Numbered from the stretch's first letter, positions 47,728-61,440 are shown. The stretch is DNA of 64,000 bases from Taenia hydatigena (GCA_036345935.2 JADWOT020001577.1:620001-684000), one strand, 5' to 3'. The notes: a model not told the origin generated them from the sequence alone. A program made the numbers and translations.

Positions 47728-50579
47728 CTGAGCTAGGTCGATGGGAAGAGTCATGGTGGCGAAACACGACCGTAAGTCAAGCCTGCTGCTCTCTCATCCG
47801 TTTAAAGTTATCTGTTACTGGCAGTTAACGCTCGCTTCTTCCTACCCATCTGTCATGGCTGCGTTGGCCGTCGGAGTCAATCAAAATCTACACTCATACA
47901 AAGTTCAAGCTGCCACCATGGCTCACAGACTTTTCACTAAAAGTAACTTTAAATTTTAGTCCTGATAATCCTAGAATAAGTGTTGCGTCATATGAATGAT
48001 GAAACTGGCTTTAAGACAAGCTTGTCTTTCACCTACTGAGGCACCAAGAGACAAGGGCAAATGAAACCGAATGCACTTATATCAAGAGTACTGCATCTTC
48101 ACTACAGCACATAGTTCAGCGGCAAATGTATCGGAGGGACTACATTTCGCTTTGCTGGACCCCTCACATATATCTTTCTATTGAATGAGTGCCAATTGTG
48201 AGGGTGTGTAGATCTACTTACCCTCACCTTGGATCAAATAGCACTGTGTGGAGCGCACGATAAAGCCCTTTGCACTATTTAAATGATTCTCCCAGCCCAT
48301 TTATTACAATCAGTAAAAAGCGGTGTCTTGATGTGATGGATTCTTTCGAATTCGGAGTAAACTTGGAGCACAACAATCAAAAGCAGACTGTGCAGTCAAC
48401 GGAAAAGGCAATGTTACGACAGAGCAGTAATCAACTAGCATATAAGTTAATGAAATTGTACATGACTGCTTATCCAGTCACTAATACACAAAAAGAAAGA
48501 TTTAAAACTCTGTGCCTTTCAAATCCTATTAAAAACCTAAAAAACCCTGTAAGGTATAATAAAAGTGTTGACCAAGCCATCCACTTTACCAGTTATCCCA
48601 ATTTGACCACCCATAAGACTCCAAAAATAGCGCTGATTCCACTATTTACAGTATTTTTCTATAACGCACATAAAAACACATTTGACCGTGCTCTTATGTG
48701 AAAAGAATAGAACGATCCGCATGCGCAAAAGCGAATTGAATTTGTCACGTCTTCTAGAAGAGCATAGCCCAAGTCATGTCACCATTCGTCAACCGTCAAG
48801 ACGCACATTATTTGAAACACTCATTCATCCATATTTCTTCGCACACGCATCTGGCACCAACTGAACCTGTTGAGATGCGATATTGGGAGGACATATATTA
48901 GTCCCATTGTTTTTGGAAGACGAATAAGCTGTGGTGTTTATGTAAAGTATGCTTTGCCAAAGCACAAATTTGCTGAGCAAGAGCTTTTGACATAGCTCGA
49001 AGCTCAAGTCGTCCACAAAATGCAAAAAATCTATTTTCTTGTTTAAATCAACAGTCATGGTTTCACATTCAATTCCGTCTCAGACATCGTTCCAAATTTC
49101 GCCTTCAGGATAGAAATCATTTTGTGGAATCATTGTTTGTAGTCATTTGTTATTGTTCTTTTTGTTCCACTCTCTTTGGATTTTAGCATTAAAATCGACA
49201 TCTTTGTAATCATCATCCAAATTCTTGACTCTCTAAGGCGGTCTCATACCACGAGACCCTCACGCATGTCCACGTCAATATACTCCTTCACCTCAAACAC
49301 TGACTCCATCTTCACAAAATGTTCTATTGTGTGGATTGTCTACTTGCATTCTGATAATTTTACGCAACATAAGGTAAACTTGAATGATGCAGAACGCGTT
49401 TAGTCGACGCTTCTACTGAGCTATTGAAAGTAGTGTGTCAATGTGCAGACGGTAAGTCAACAATGTGCAGCCTGCAGAAGCACATGCGATTGGATTCCTG
49501 CTGTCATTACTGGACGTATACATTATAATCACATATTTGGCAATTGACGTTATACTTAGGTCACAAAACAGAAGACATAAAACTGTGCAAATGCTCAGCA
49601 AAATGGTGTTTTACGGTAAATGAAATGAGACACGTTATCGTCTTCTCTTTTGCGAATCCCTTGTCTAGACTGCAACTATGTCCTTGGAATTTAGTTTAGT
49701 AGATAAACAGAATTGGACTCGTTTCTGTTAGTCTATTGGATCAACACCATATGTGATACACTGTTAGCTTTGACATGGTACTTCAACCAAGTCGCATGAC
49801 TTTAGAGGAGAAGCTACGTCAAGCAACGTGCCCTGCGAACGTAGAATTCTTTTGAGTAGGTTAGCAAATTAAGAAAGTGTGCCTGAATTCTAAGGATCGG
49901 CATTAACTTTACCGTGAAATACTATTCCGCAGAGAAGGCTTCTCTGTTCACAGACAAAGCTCTTTTCACTCCTTCGAAGTGCATCACCTATTGCGAACCA
50001 TTCACAAAGTATTAAGCAGCGCCACCCCAAATATTGCGAGTGGATTGTTCAGAACCCGCCGAAGAACAGCCAAAGTGCTCAGTGCAAAGTCCTGCCTGCC
50101 ACTGCGCTTGGATTTGTCCGCGTTGGTGCCTAAGCATTGTTCTATCAATTACGTCATCTTGTGCATCATTGCCACAGCACTCTTGAATCTCGAATCAAAG
50201 TTCTTGCCTCGGAGATAGAAGAGTTTTCCGACAAAGCAAATAACAAGTGAGCTTTAAGCAATTAACTAACTAAATTAAACAATTAATTCCATTTGCTCCT
50301 TAACGATTAGTTTTGTTGGTCAATCCCGAACATCCTCAAAAGCACGTACAGATCATAGACAGAGAATTGTCTAGTGCGTCAGAATCAAGGGAAAATTGGT
50401 TTGTGAAGCATACACGGTCATACTACATCAGCAGAGTATAGATGACACCTTATGTGATGAGTATCAAATTGGGACAGCCTCCGACAACTGGCTCGAATGT
50501 CTGTGCATTTATGCACTCAAACAGGTAAATCCAACTTGCCATTTTGATAACTGTCAAAACTTTTGACTAAATTAGTGAC
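47728..50579. other. Unassigned region
   Basis: Contains a 143-codon plus-strand frame at 48,270-48,701 that is Lys/Asn/Thr-rich and lacks a recognised motif. Other short frames also have no support. No repeat or RNA gene is named. Confidence 0.35.
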
Positions 50580-53500
50580 ACCTATTCTGCAGAGAAGGCA
50601 GCAAAATTGTAAATATCTAGGAGATCAAAAATGGGTTACAGACTGAATAAAACAGTGAAAACGTAGAACCATTGTTAGAGTCGTTAGCCCCTTTGGAATG
50701 TGCATGTTTTGAAAATGGCCTAAAGTTGATGAAAGTATCATCACTACCAGACCTTTTCGCAGGCGGACCAGATTTGCACACAAGCAGTGGGCTACAGATT
50801 GTAGACCGAATTATGAAAGCGGTGTAGTCGAAAAGAACTTGTCATTAAAGATGTGCCAGCAAAATAACAAAGTAACGTTAACCCATAAAATGGATGCTGC
50901 ACATCCATTCTTATAGATTTTTATTTAATAAAATTATTTGTAATTTTAAAGACGGTTTAACGAATGGTTGCTTTTTTCTCACACGAACGCATTGCTACAT
51001 ATCGCCACTCAAGTCCGGTTATCGCATTACTTCACAGGCGCTGAGGTTGCAAGCTATCATTGTGACTTGTCAATATAAGAGAAATCGATCCCTTTCTGAT
51101 TCAATCACCTGTACATGCTGAATGGATAGAAATCACCCTCTCACGTGTTAAGTGTGCCATATCACATACGATTGGCAGAAAATGTTCACGAATGCGAGTG
51201 TAGTCAAAAGCAATGGGATGAGTTAAGGATGGAGACAATTAGCCTAACCGAAGGCAATGATGAAAAGACATGCAATCAAAAGCTCCACAACACTTCTTGA
51301 GCACTTGCTTGTGTATCTACAAGTAGTAACTGGCTCAATACATTTTCCCCCTTACACCTTGAGAGTCAGACGACACCCTGCTTTTGGATTTTGTGGATCA
51401 GCTTAAGACATCTCGTCAATACAAAAACAGCCTTATGATATGACAGTTTATAAAGGTGAGTGCTACTTTATGTGTAAAATTTTTAAGGTTCAACAGATCC
51501 CCGGAGGCGTCAGCATAGAGCTATTTGGCTAATGGATGATTCCATTGGTTGCGAGCCACCAATTTTCTAGGCAAAAGATAGCAATTGGCAGTTCCCCCCG
51601 TTTTTCGCAAAAAAGTGCCTTTACTCCTGTGCAATTTTGCAATGGCTTCGGAAGTGCTGATTATTCGTTACCAAAAAGGACTGAGAAGGGTGGAGTGGGG
51701 CCAACTGTGTAAATACGTGGCCGTCGTTAAGGGCCTTCTCAATTCGAACTCTGCACTGACTACGAGTCTCATGATAGGTAGCTTCACTACCGCATCCATT
51801 GCCTTAAATTAAGGTGGTTAAAATGAACAGACAGCAAAGAAAAGTTCAACATTGCAGCGTTGGGGTGTTCAGGTGATTGTATTTTAATAAACTCCTACAA
51901 AATTAAAAGCCTCGCTTCGAGCCCATCTATTAAGTCTGCCGCTGATGTCGGCTGTAATAATGCACTAATTATTACCAGAGATGAAAAGTATAGGGCAACA
52001 GTATCCATACGCTGGCAAAGGATAGCAGACACTGCAATGATTCTTGACAGCTCCCACTGACGCCCAGTCGCAGGCGTGCATCAGATTTGAGAGCACGTGG
52101 TCAACCATGGATATGCAGATGCAAGGACACGTGTTGCATCCCAAACCATGAAGCAAAGATCAATAAACTAAAATTAAACTTATACAGCAGTTGATTTGTC
52201 TTTCATGTCACCCAACGAGATAGGTCAGTTCTAATAATTGTTCGTGCTTATGAATCCAACTCACTCACTATTGACCAATGAGTCGTAGGAGGTCAAACCA
52301 ATGAGATTCGAGTATGCGATACATAAGGTCAAACAATGCCTCACTGCTCTCATCGGACGCCCTACGACCATGAAATACGGTAAGATACCATTCCAATCCA
52401 TCTTTGTCAGCATTCATTCTGCCTTTTTGTCTGACAGATGCAGACGTGCTCGGACCCACGCATCATAAATAATTAGGCTTTGCCTACATCCACATTAAAA
52501 TTTGTCCCATTCCTCTTAGATTTCTCCATAGCAAGCATTCTGGAGCTGTCGCCTGCCACCCAAACATCTCCAATGCCAACATGCTCTACCGACAAGGACA
52601 AAGAATTTCACAATTGTGGATCGACACATTCCAACTTCTTTGCTATGTCCTCGATACTCTCATCAAATTCAACTGCAACCACATTGAATTCTGCCAACAC
52701 TTCTTCCACTCCATCGGTGGACTGGTTTGACGCATCAGTGTTATCTCAACGTGAACATGAGTGCAACGGACAGAACCTATCCATGGATGGGCCTACGCAT
52801 CTGGCCTTGCAACCCGAATCTTCATCACCCCTTTCCCCGATCAGTCATATCAAAGCGCTTCCACAGATTCATGGTCCACTTACCAATTCTTACCCTTTTG
52901 TACCGTCTCACCTTCCTCAACGCTGTCTTTCAACACTGCCTAGTACACTTAATCTGCAGACCTCCGACTGCCTTCCCTTGTATCACAACATGCTGTCAGC
53001 GATTCTGCTTAGCATGATTGACAAGTTCAAAAGTACAACTGTTGTCAAACCCAATGATGCTGCATCCAGACTACCAAATAGCGGGGTCCCTCAATACAAT
53101 AACAAAGATGCGATGAAGGACAACGACGGGAAAAACAACAATGTCAACTATCCTACAAATTCCAGAGATGTGAATGACGAGGGAGTGGACGAAGAAGCGC
53201 GACCGAAATGGAAGTGCCAAGAGTGCGGAAGAGCATACAAAAGCGCTGCCGCTCTGCATACGCATAGGAAGAATCACTCACTGTCATGGAAATGTCGCCT
53301 TTGTGATAAGGCATGCTCACGCAAATGGCTTCTTCAGGGTCACGAGCGCACGCACACAGGCGAGAAGCCCTTCGTCTGTTCCACCTGCCAACGCGCCTTT
53401 GCAGATGGTTCGAATCTGTGGGCGCACTTGCAGACACACATGGATGTGAAGCGCTGGCACTGCCTTCTCTGTGTTGCGTCATTTAGCCGTCGCAGTTTCC

Positions 53501-56500
53501 GTCTTCCACTCATGTTACAGAGACCGTTCTAATTGATGTCCCCACCACCACTGTCGACAACACAGCATACGACTTCAGCAAAATCAACTCAGCTACTTGA
53601 GATAAAAGGCTGGCGCTTCTTCCCATCAAAATCTACGCACTGATAAGCTTCAAATTTTAATGACTGATCAATTCAACTTACTTATTCAAACGCGCTTACT
53701 TTATGACGATTCTCAGTGAGTAAATGTGTGCAAGTTTCGCATCGCCTGTGTTTATACTTTTAAATAATGGACAGCGATAGCTTAAATATGATCAAGGCAT
53801 GCGAAAGGATGAAATGGCTGACGCTATTCAATGATGCGCTCTTCCAGCCTAGAATCAGATCACTCAGGGCGTGCCCAGGTTTGAATGGGATGATTCGCAA
53901 CTGCAACTGCTTGTAATGTCTGGTGACGCTAAGGTTTACAATCGTAACGAGTCACTTGTGCATTCCCATTACCATCTTCTCAAAATTTGCGCAGTTGTCG
54001 CCAATCCATCAGTAAGTCATTCTACTTTCGTGGTTTGTAATTTGGAGCCTGCTGTTGACGCCAGCCTCTACTCTAAAATAGATCTCATGAAATTAGTAAT
54101 GATGCCATAAGATTAACAAACTTATAATCACTTCAAAACCTATTTACTCTGTCACGATAAGTTGGTCTACTAGTAGATGGTTGCTAATTCATTTTGACTC
54201 TCTGCAACACTTGTAACATATTGTCAAATAAAATTGCATACTTTAATCATTGCTGACTCGGTGAATGCGTGACGCCTTTAACCGAGTGGCGGTGAAGGAG
54301 AAAAATGCTTTGAATAGATATCGCACCTAATGGACAGGTTTTGCTGCCACCTATTACACAATTTCTGTAACGTCTTTTGTGCTATCACAAAAAATTTAAA
54401 CGCGTCATTCGGCCCATGCATAACTTGTTGCGACTTCTCCCCCGCATCATGGGTGAGTCAACCCAAATTCAGGTGTGCGACAACGGTATGAGGTAGCCGA
54501 GACGGGGAGCACCACAGATGTAGATGGACACGCTAACAGTTTCTCAGGTCACACGAGGTTTTGAACATGACATTTCTAGTATTAACTTTGGTAATTATTT
54601 TGCAATCTGATCCAACTACCACATTTTGGGATTCAGTGTTAAATTTCGTAAAGGCTATACACCTCCAATATCATGGGAGAAGTCCGGACGGAGTGGGATG
54701 CGATTATTGCTAGGTAACGCAGCAAACTACTCTAGCTGAGATGAGGTCTCTTTGCGAATGCATAAAGTCGCAACGAAGTCTAAATTCTATCATACTACGC
54801 GAGTAAGCAAATACATGTAAGTCATTTCGCACAAATAAGAGATGCCGTGACTGAGTTTGGATAGGCAACAGTCGAGTCTCCCGAATTTGAACGGTGGTGT
54901 GGTTCATCACTTGTCAATTCTATGCTCCATAGAATATCGCTCTAAATAAATTACAGAGGCACTATTCTTGGATCCTTTATTGAAAAACATTACGTTGCTC
55001 TTTACTGCAACGGTATTGCTTTTGTAGAGTTGAACCACCGACCCGAAGCATGTGCAGTCAAACCTTCAAAGCATAAGCCTGATTACTCTTTAAGCAGCGT
55101 TTTTTCCCATTTCAAAGGTGGATTCCCTCCCTGCCACTTAAATTTTGACAAGGGTAAAAACTGTGTTTCGATATTCGGGATCTCTTTTGGCCTTTGGTTG
55201 GGTGAAGGCGGTGCCACCATGATGACACAACATCGTGATGATCGCTTTATGAAGCTGTTCTAAATGGCACTTCGTCATCCTCTGACTTATGTTAGGCCCT
55301 TTTTAGCGCACACGCATGCAGCTATTTCTAATGCAATCAAGCATGTACACACCTAAAACCACATAGATACTCAGCGATATAGCTCAGACATCTTTCTGCT
55401 AAGGAGAAGCAACTGTTCGCAGCAGTTATATCCACCAAAAATAAAGAAGAGCTTTGCTGCTGGTTTGGCTCTGGCCATTAGAGTGTAGAAATCCCTTTCC
55501 GTTGTTTGAGAACCAAAGTCAGGTCAACAGTAAAAAGAATTTTGCTTAGGTCTAATGCACAGTGGCCATGCCTGGTATGTTAAGCTTTGCCATGGCATAT
55601 ATCTCATCCACCTCCAACCATCACCATTGCACTCCAACCAGCTTTCAAGCTGCTGCACCTAACACCTGCTTGTTTTCCTACTTCTGAAGGCTTATTTTTC
55701 TAAATCTAAATATACTTCCTTTTCTTGTACACCTAGATCGTACATTTTGCATTGCCGCTCCCACTGACTCTGACCTTCAGGAACAAATTTTTAAATACTG
55801 CTGCAGGCATTCTATTTGGCACGTGAAACTCGACACCTCTACGCACTCAGTCTAGTCCCACACGTGCAAAAAAGTTGTTCTGACCAAACTTTTAACGCGC
55901 CCACTCCTCTCATTCTATGTTAAAGGCAACGCAGTGGTCACACATCACTGCTGCTCTTTCTATTCCTTTACCTAGGCTTACCTATCAAGACTGCAGTTGT
56001 AGTACACAGAGATACATAAACGAAGTTAGGACCAGTTCAAAATTCATTTATGCAAATTAGTGCTAATTGTCGTTTTGTGTTTCAATTCAAGATGAGAACA
56101 AGCATGTGCCACCAAATCATTTTTTTTTTCATTTACGGTGTTTCAATGCACAGATACCACCAAGAAAGCTGCTCGTTTGACAGGGACCTAGTTGCGGCGA
56201 CACCACTGGTTACCATGGTTTGGCGCTGATGCTCTGAACACTGAGGAGCACGGCTTTTGTGCGTCACATTGCAGGCCAATTAGAAGAAACAGGTTTGTCC
56301 AGAGTGGGGTGTTAACTAATGTGATTGGCGGAGGAATCGATGTCGACGCCAGTCGTGTAATTTAGCGCAAAAGCTTTGCCTGCATTTGTGAGATGAAATA
56401 ATTTTGATAAGTTGGTGGATGGTAGTGTGTTTGCTACTGATTATTAAAACAAACACCAAAGACAACTTCTACATAATTACTTACCAATGTCTGCTAGCAA

Positions 56501-57350
56501 GTGATTCGCATAGAAGTGAGAGACAACTTACCAATTGGGCTTTTATTCCTTTGCCTGAGTTCCCTTACCCAAGTTAAATTCCTAATAAACAGAAATGCCA
56601 AAGTGAAGTTGGAATTAATCGATTTCATGAAGTGGGAGCAGAAATTCCATAGGACCATGTGGTTTGAGGCTACAGTCAGTAAGTTTATTGAAAGTCCATT
56701 ATCACCACAATTTCATTTGAAAATTGGAACTACGTAATCTCGATTCCTGTTGTAATGTTTGATCGCTCTGCGAGAATGGATTAAATGAAGCATTTACATT
56801 GCCTACATCTGTGCGGGCCTAATATACACATGCACCTCCATTGAGAGCTGCCCTCAACTGTCCGCATCAGCTCAACTCTGAGGCCTCTTCCTTTTGTAGT
56901 GCAGCCATAAGTAGCTGCGGTTGCACTCCTGCGCATTAGAGAGCATCACAACTTACGCAGCCTAAAAATAGGGATGAACCCTTTTGGCTTAGCCAACAAA
57001 AGGAAATTTAGATGCACTGACAAGCTTACGAAGGCACAAGAAATTGCAGCAGCGCATTAAAATTATTATTGTAGGTACCACTTCGGAAAGTAGTGTGGAA
57101 GGTGAAACTGGAGGAGGCGATACCAACGACCTACAATTTTTGCAAAAATGCTGTAGCTTGTCCACGAACTGCGGCACTTTGTTGGACAGACAAACAACTC
57201 GAACAATGAGAATAGCGTCTCTATACGTGAGAAATGGAAGTGGGACTGTTAGCTGAGTGCAGCAGGATTCATGTAGGCAAGAAGTCAGGATTATGCAAGG
57301 AAAGGGACTTTGATGTTCAAACAGATGTCTGTGCATTTGACACATTGCTT
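50580..57350 (+). repeat. Segmental duplication, copy 2
   Basis: Partner of 34,700-41,600 (landmarks listed there). This copy keeps the intact zinc-finger frame. The parts that match the candidate minus-strand exons of copy 1 carry stops. Each copy has therefore preserved different open frames. Confidence 0.7.
52477..53532 (+). CDS. Snail/Scratch-type C2H2 zinc-finger protein, only intact copy
   Basis: A frame of about 351 codons opens after a TAG at 52,474-52,476 that could be the end of an intron (ATTAG). The first in-frame ATG is 52,573. Residues 1-240 are Ser/Thr/Pro-rich, followed by an Asp/Asn/Lys-rich stretch. Residues 244-350 hold the fingers. Finger 1 (CQEC, HRKNH), finger 2 (CRLC, HERTH), the TGEKPF linker and finger 3 (CSTC, HLQTH) are complete C2H2. 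Finger 4 (CLLC) has no zinc-binding histidines and the protein ends there. The [13 protein letters not shown] and FSRRS patterns are typical of the Snail/Scratch family of DNA-binding repressors. No N-terminal SNAG motif is visible, so a first exon may be missing; related upstream sequence starts near 52,300. Nuclear DNA binding is inferred. Confidence 0.75.
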   Translation, partial: ALPTSTLKFVPFLLDFSIASILELSPATQTSPMPTCSTDKDKEFHNCGSTHSNFFAMSSILSSNSTATTLNSANTSSTPSVDWFDASVLSQREHECNGQNLSMDGPTHLALQPESSSPLSPISHIKALPQIHGPLTNSYPFVPSHLPQRCLSTLPSTLNLQTSDCLPLYHNMLSAILLSMIDKFKSTTVVKPNDAASRLPNSGVPQYNNKDAMKDNDGKNNNVNYPTNSRDVNDEGVDEEARPKWKCQECGRAYKSAAALHTHRKNHSLSWKCRLCDKACSRKWLLQGHERTHTGEKPFVCSTCQRAFADGSNLWAHLQTHMDVKRWHCLLCVASFSRRSFRLPLMLQRPF

Positions 57351-59120
57351 TGGTTGAAGGGAGTCAATTATGAGAGAGAGGCGAATAGGAAATCTTTTTA
57401 AATGGTCAAGAATTTGCTGCCAAGAGGAGCCCTGTATACATTTTAAAATAAAATCTATCCAAGCATGGGTAGAAGAAAAAGCTCTCACGATACAATTACC
57501 CAGTGCTGCGCCCGCCTGCGGTAAATAAACTTTTCTTCAAACTAATTTTCAGTTTTTATTGCTCGTCCAGTAAAGCCATATAACGATTTGCCTATGCATT
57601 AGATTCATTGAAAGCTTCCTTTGATTTGTGGTTGAAAACTAGGAGGGGTAGATGTAAGCATCAGGGCACATAAACATATACATTAAATATGTCCATTCCA
57701 CTGACAAGTCGCTGCCGCCATGTGTCACAGGCAATCCATTTCTCCATTGACGAAGTGCCCATCCGTTAAGGACACTAATCAAAATTGCTGAGGGTTGTGT
57801 CAAACAAATTTAGAGCAAGTAGGGTAATGCTTCTCCTAATTTTTTATATCTAAATTGCATTTGATTGGTGCCAGTTTGGTTGGGACACCATAGCACACGA
57901 CAGATATGATGTGCGTCGGCTACAGTCGTTTGGTGCAGCGGTCTCCATTAGGAGATGCTGCCCTCTAATTCACCTTTCATCAAATCATCTAATTATTTGG
58001 TATCAAAACGGATGCATTTTATAGATTAATTAATTTTGGTAAATAAAATTGCGTCGGTGGTACCTTAATCGTTGCGTTCCCTACCAGCACCTTTCATGCC
58101 TTCAACTCACGAACAATTTAGGTAGGCAACTCCCACATCACTGTAGAAAAGCAGCGCTTCCTGAAACAATTCATTCCGTCGTCTTATTTTCTGTGCTTCT
58201 GCTTTTAAAAGACCTTAGCATTTATTCCAAAGGTGCGTTTTATTTAGAAATTGCCTGGCCTAATGTACTATCCACCACTTTGGCCTATTTAAACAGATGC
58301 AATGATGGCACTTTCAAATTAGCTTTTAAAGAAAGTCTGTAGTGCAATAAACAGGAATAATTAGCATTAGAAAATTATGCATCTCAAAAAGAAATCACGA
58401 AGGTGGCTTTGACTAAATTTCTCAAATGCTATTTGCGCTGTGAACTTAGAATTACTGTAAGGACACTTCAACAGAAGTCATGGACAAAGTAAAGCTCAAT
58501 CCAGCTACGGTGATTGCAATTCGCTAAGTGGCACCTACTCCGAGCACTTGCGTCGATCGCAGTGCCTCATTTTTGTGTAGAAGACAAATTTTAGCAATGC
58601 TAAATGGTGGCGTTTAAACTGCTATGTAAAAGTTGTAGATAGAATGTGGCTCTTCTAGTCGTCTTCTTTCCACTGCACTTTAGTGTGCAAATCAGCGATC
58701 TTTGATTTCGCTGCACTCAAGCGCCTAACTACTTGACTAAATAGGCTCCTTTGCCTAAGATATCACGTACCCACATGCCCAAACAATGGCAGTGTAGAGG
58801 TAAAAAGGCACGCAGTGCAGTTGATTCTAAGTTCAAAGCCATTGTGCTCATGTTCAAATAGTTTACAAAAATGTAGCCTCAGCATCACGGTAGTAACCAA
58901 TTGCAGAGCAATAAGCTACAGTCTGGATGTTTTGGGCCATGTTAGAATGCGATTCATGTGCCCGGAAGACTGCCACCACTTCGATATTAATGGCTCAGCG
59001 ACACACAGATATGCACTGCCTCCATCAAACATGAACCGAAGCCACCCGCAACAGCGCACATTAGGGAGGACTTCTCCCGATTTCGTCTATCACCAAGAAT
59101 GCAAGCTACCTAGTAATCAA
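53537..59120. other. No recognised gene between the zinc-finger gene and CKS D
   Basis: The first part is the right half of segmental duplication copy 2. The minus-strand frame at 56,989-57,345 aligns in protein-like fashion with 41,480-41,590 (pattern RVVCL) but has no recognised family. Beyond 57.4 kb nothing is supported, including the 97-codon frame at 58,049-58,342. Confidence 0.4.
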
Positions 59121-59155
59121 GATTTATTTAATCAAAACACAGCCGGAGCCCATCT

Positions 59156-59602
59156 TTACGCACCCGCAGGATTGGGTCTAGATGGCTCATTTTCGGATGA
59201 AACATCAGCTGGGACATCCGTACGAGGCCGGCGAAAGAGGATGATGCTCGGTTCCGTTTCGTGATACTTGTAATGCTCCCAATCAGGAGACTGTTCAATT
59301 CCCAGTGCGCGCCACTCGCCCTCTGTCATCAGGTGCTTTCGTGGCACTCGCCTGACAAATCTCTTCGGCAAATATACCTGCCTTAAGACGAAATAATTCT
59401 CAAATGCAAATTAATAGTAATAAGACGGACATCAGCTCACAGAAGTAAAATCCTTTCAAAACTTTAACTAATAACTCGTATGATACTAACCATCTCAAAC
59501 AAATGCCATTTGCATTCTACGAGGTAAAAGAGACGTAGTCTACCTATATTCATATACGTCATCATAGTACTTATTGGAATAGCGTATTTCCTTGTCACCC
59601 AT
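59156..59602 (-). CDS. CKS1-like protein, copy D, altered hinge
   Basis: Minus-strand exons 59,544-59,602 and 59,156-59,381 flank a 162-bp intron (donor GTAGAC, acceptor TCTTAAG) and encode 94 residues. The intron position is identical to copies A and B. Lys11, Arg20, Ser51, Trp54 and Arg71 are present, so phosphate binding should be possible. The hinge reads HETEPS, with Pro62 changed to Thr and His65 to Ser. Gln49 is Glu. A TAA lies about 12 codons upstream in the same frame, which fixes the start at 59,602. The poly(A) signal is the reverse complement of 59,123-59,128. It lies outside the arrays and could be an older dispersed copy. Confidence 0.85.
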
Positions 59603-59744
59603 GACGTCCTTGAAACACGTTGAGCAGTCAAGCAATTATGGACGCACAAGCACCCATCACCACCTTTATATTGCTTTAATCATTAAAACAAACTGTCGCG
59701 GAGATCGATTTGATTTTATATGTTGCACATGTAATTTATTTAAG

Positions 59745-59815
59745 AAATTTCAAGGCTGCTCAGGACGAATCACGGAATGAGACGAGTATATAATGATGCG
59801 CTATTTGTTTGTTTA
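59745..59815 (-). promoter_or_regulatory. Core-promoter-like block of CKS copy D
   Basis: Read on the minus strand: AAACAAACAAAT, then a TTATATA element (about 59,786-59,792), then CTCATTCCGTGATTC. The order and the distance to the start codon match those at copies A and A'. Conservation between otherwise diverged copies argues for function. Confidence 0.5.
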
Positions 59816-61364
59816 ACTATCTGTCCTGACCGCTGAGATTGTTTGAACTCTTCTCGTCCATAGATTGGCGACTAAATGTCGTAATGTCTGTCAGAAGCGT
59901 AAGATTTTTTTATTCTGCCAGTAAAATGCGACTAGAGATCTGATAATGTTCGATGTTTCCTCGAAACTTAAATTATGAGCTTGGTAGCTGTTTAAACGTT
60001 GTAAAGAATGAAGGAATAACATGGCTTTGGTTTTGGTTTAGTAAGCACGAAATAGAGGTGTGAACACCTTATCCCAAACAAATTATACAAAGTGCTAATC
60101 AGCTACATTTGTCCTCTTGTTGCTCAAATCTCAAGTTAGTCCTTGCTCTCACTGATGGACCTGCTTCTCTCATAGGCTATTAGCTCTGGTGAAGCCAGAT
60201 CAGCATTAACTTTCGAAGTTCCCCCATTCCATTGCCATGAAGGTGAGATTGTGACACAGCGAAATCACTCCGTGAATGCTTCGCTGCGTACTACTGCAGA
60301 CAAAAACACACGAGTGATGAGAATTATAGTATGTCCATATATACCTTCGGATACATTCATCAAAGTTGAAATTCTACACTTTATACAGTGAATTTTTGTG
60401 CAAGTATGTAAGTGGTCGTTTGAATGCGACGAGCACCGGTGGTTATTAAAAAGCTATCCGAATACAGCCAGAAAATAAAGGGATGTGAGACGATGTCTGA
60501 TTATCATTCCCACTGCCAGCTTTTAAACAACCTTGTATGTGTTTTTGCCAGGCGTCACTTTACGCTCCTATTTTGCACATAGTTTTGGTACTGTGATCAA
60601 CATTTGTGTTGCTACAAAATTCATAAACTACAGCTTGTGACCCTTGATCGGGTATGGGCTACATTCGAGATGATGCAGACTTGAAATCAGACGTTCGCAA
60701 CTGCTCTGCACGGATGCCGCTATGCGAATAGTCATCTTTCCAATTAGGGTGAGTCGCGCTTTTGGACGTGATTCATGTTGAGGTGTCACAAAAGGAACAG
60801 GTTCTATCAGGCTCAGATTGATGGAAGAATTCCGGTTACGCTATCATCATCTTCATGTTGTCTTTAAACCCTTAATTTACCTTAATGCTGGCTGATACTA
60901 AGGGCTACCTAAACGCACCAAATGCCGTAATGGCGTCACTGATAAAGATCAAATGGTCCAAACTGGTAGTTGGCGAGGTCGGTAATGCAGATTCTAGAAT
61001 TTAAATAGCGCACGACCAGGCATGGATACCTTTCCAAGTCAACTATATGAAAAATAAGAGGCGAAACTGGGTTTCCAATTTACGCAACCTTTCCGAGTGC
61101 ATAAGTAGGATTGAAACTGAGGTTCGATATATATCGAAGTTTAACGTGCAAGGATCAGAAATGTTTTCAACATTAATGTTTACTTTCTCTTGTTTGCAAA
61201 TATTTTTTACCTAGTGATTTCCTACACGTTTTCTCTTGACTCTTTAGTCCTTCCTTATTGGCTCATTTCAAGCAGCATTGCGTTATAAGTATGCAGACAA
61301 TTATTCAAAATTTAGGATTAATTTAGAATTACAAAGGCATGAAAAAGTCAGAGTTTACCTCCCA
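59816..61364. other. No recognised gene
   Basis: Sequence upstream of CKS D. No supported exon, RNA or named repeat. Confidence 0.4.
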
Positions 61365-61440
61365 GGGTAATCTCGTCTAACTAGTTAGTCGGTTGATTGG
61401 TCAGTCATGCGACTGTCTAACTTGTGCATAAACGCCGCTC
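61365..61440 (-). repeat. TGAC-type element, short diverged copy
   Basis: Shares CAGGGTAATCT and a GTTAGTCxGxT, GTCAG-rich stretch with 31,078-31,120 in the same orientation. No expanded tract. Confidence 0.4.

Noticed and set aside
58430..58490. Match of CACTTCAACAGAAGTCATGGACA to unit ends at 8,600 and 13,265
   Set aside because: Short and in the opposite orientation to what CKS D would predict; too weak to call a unit D boundary.
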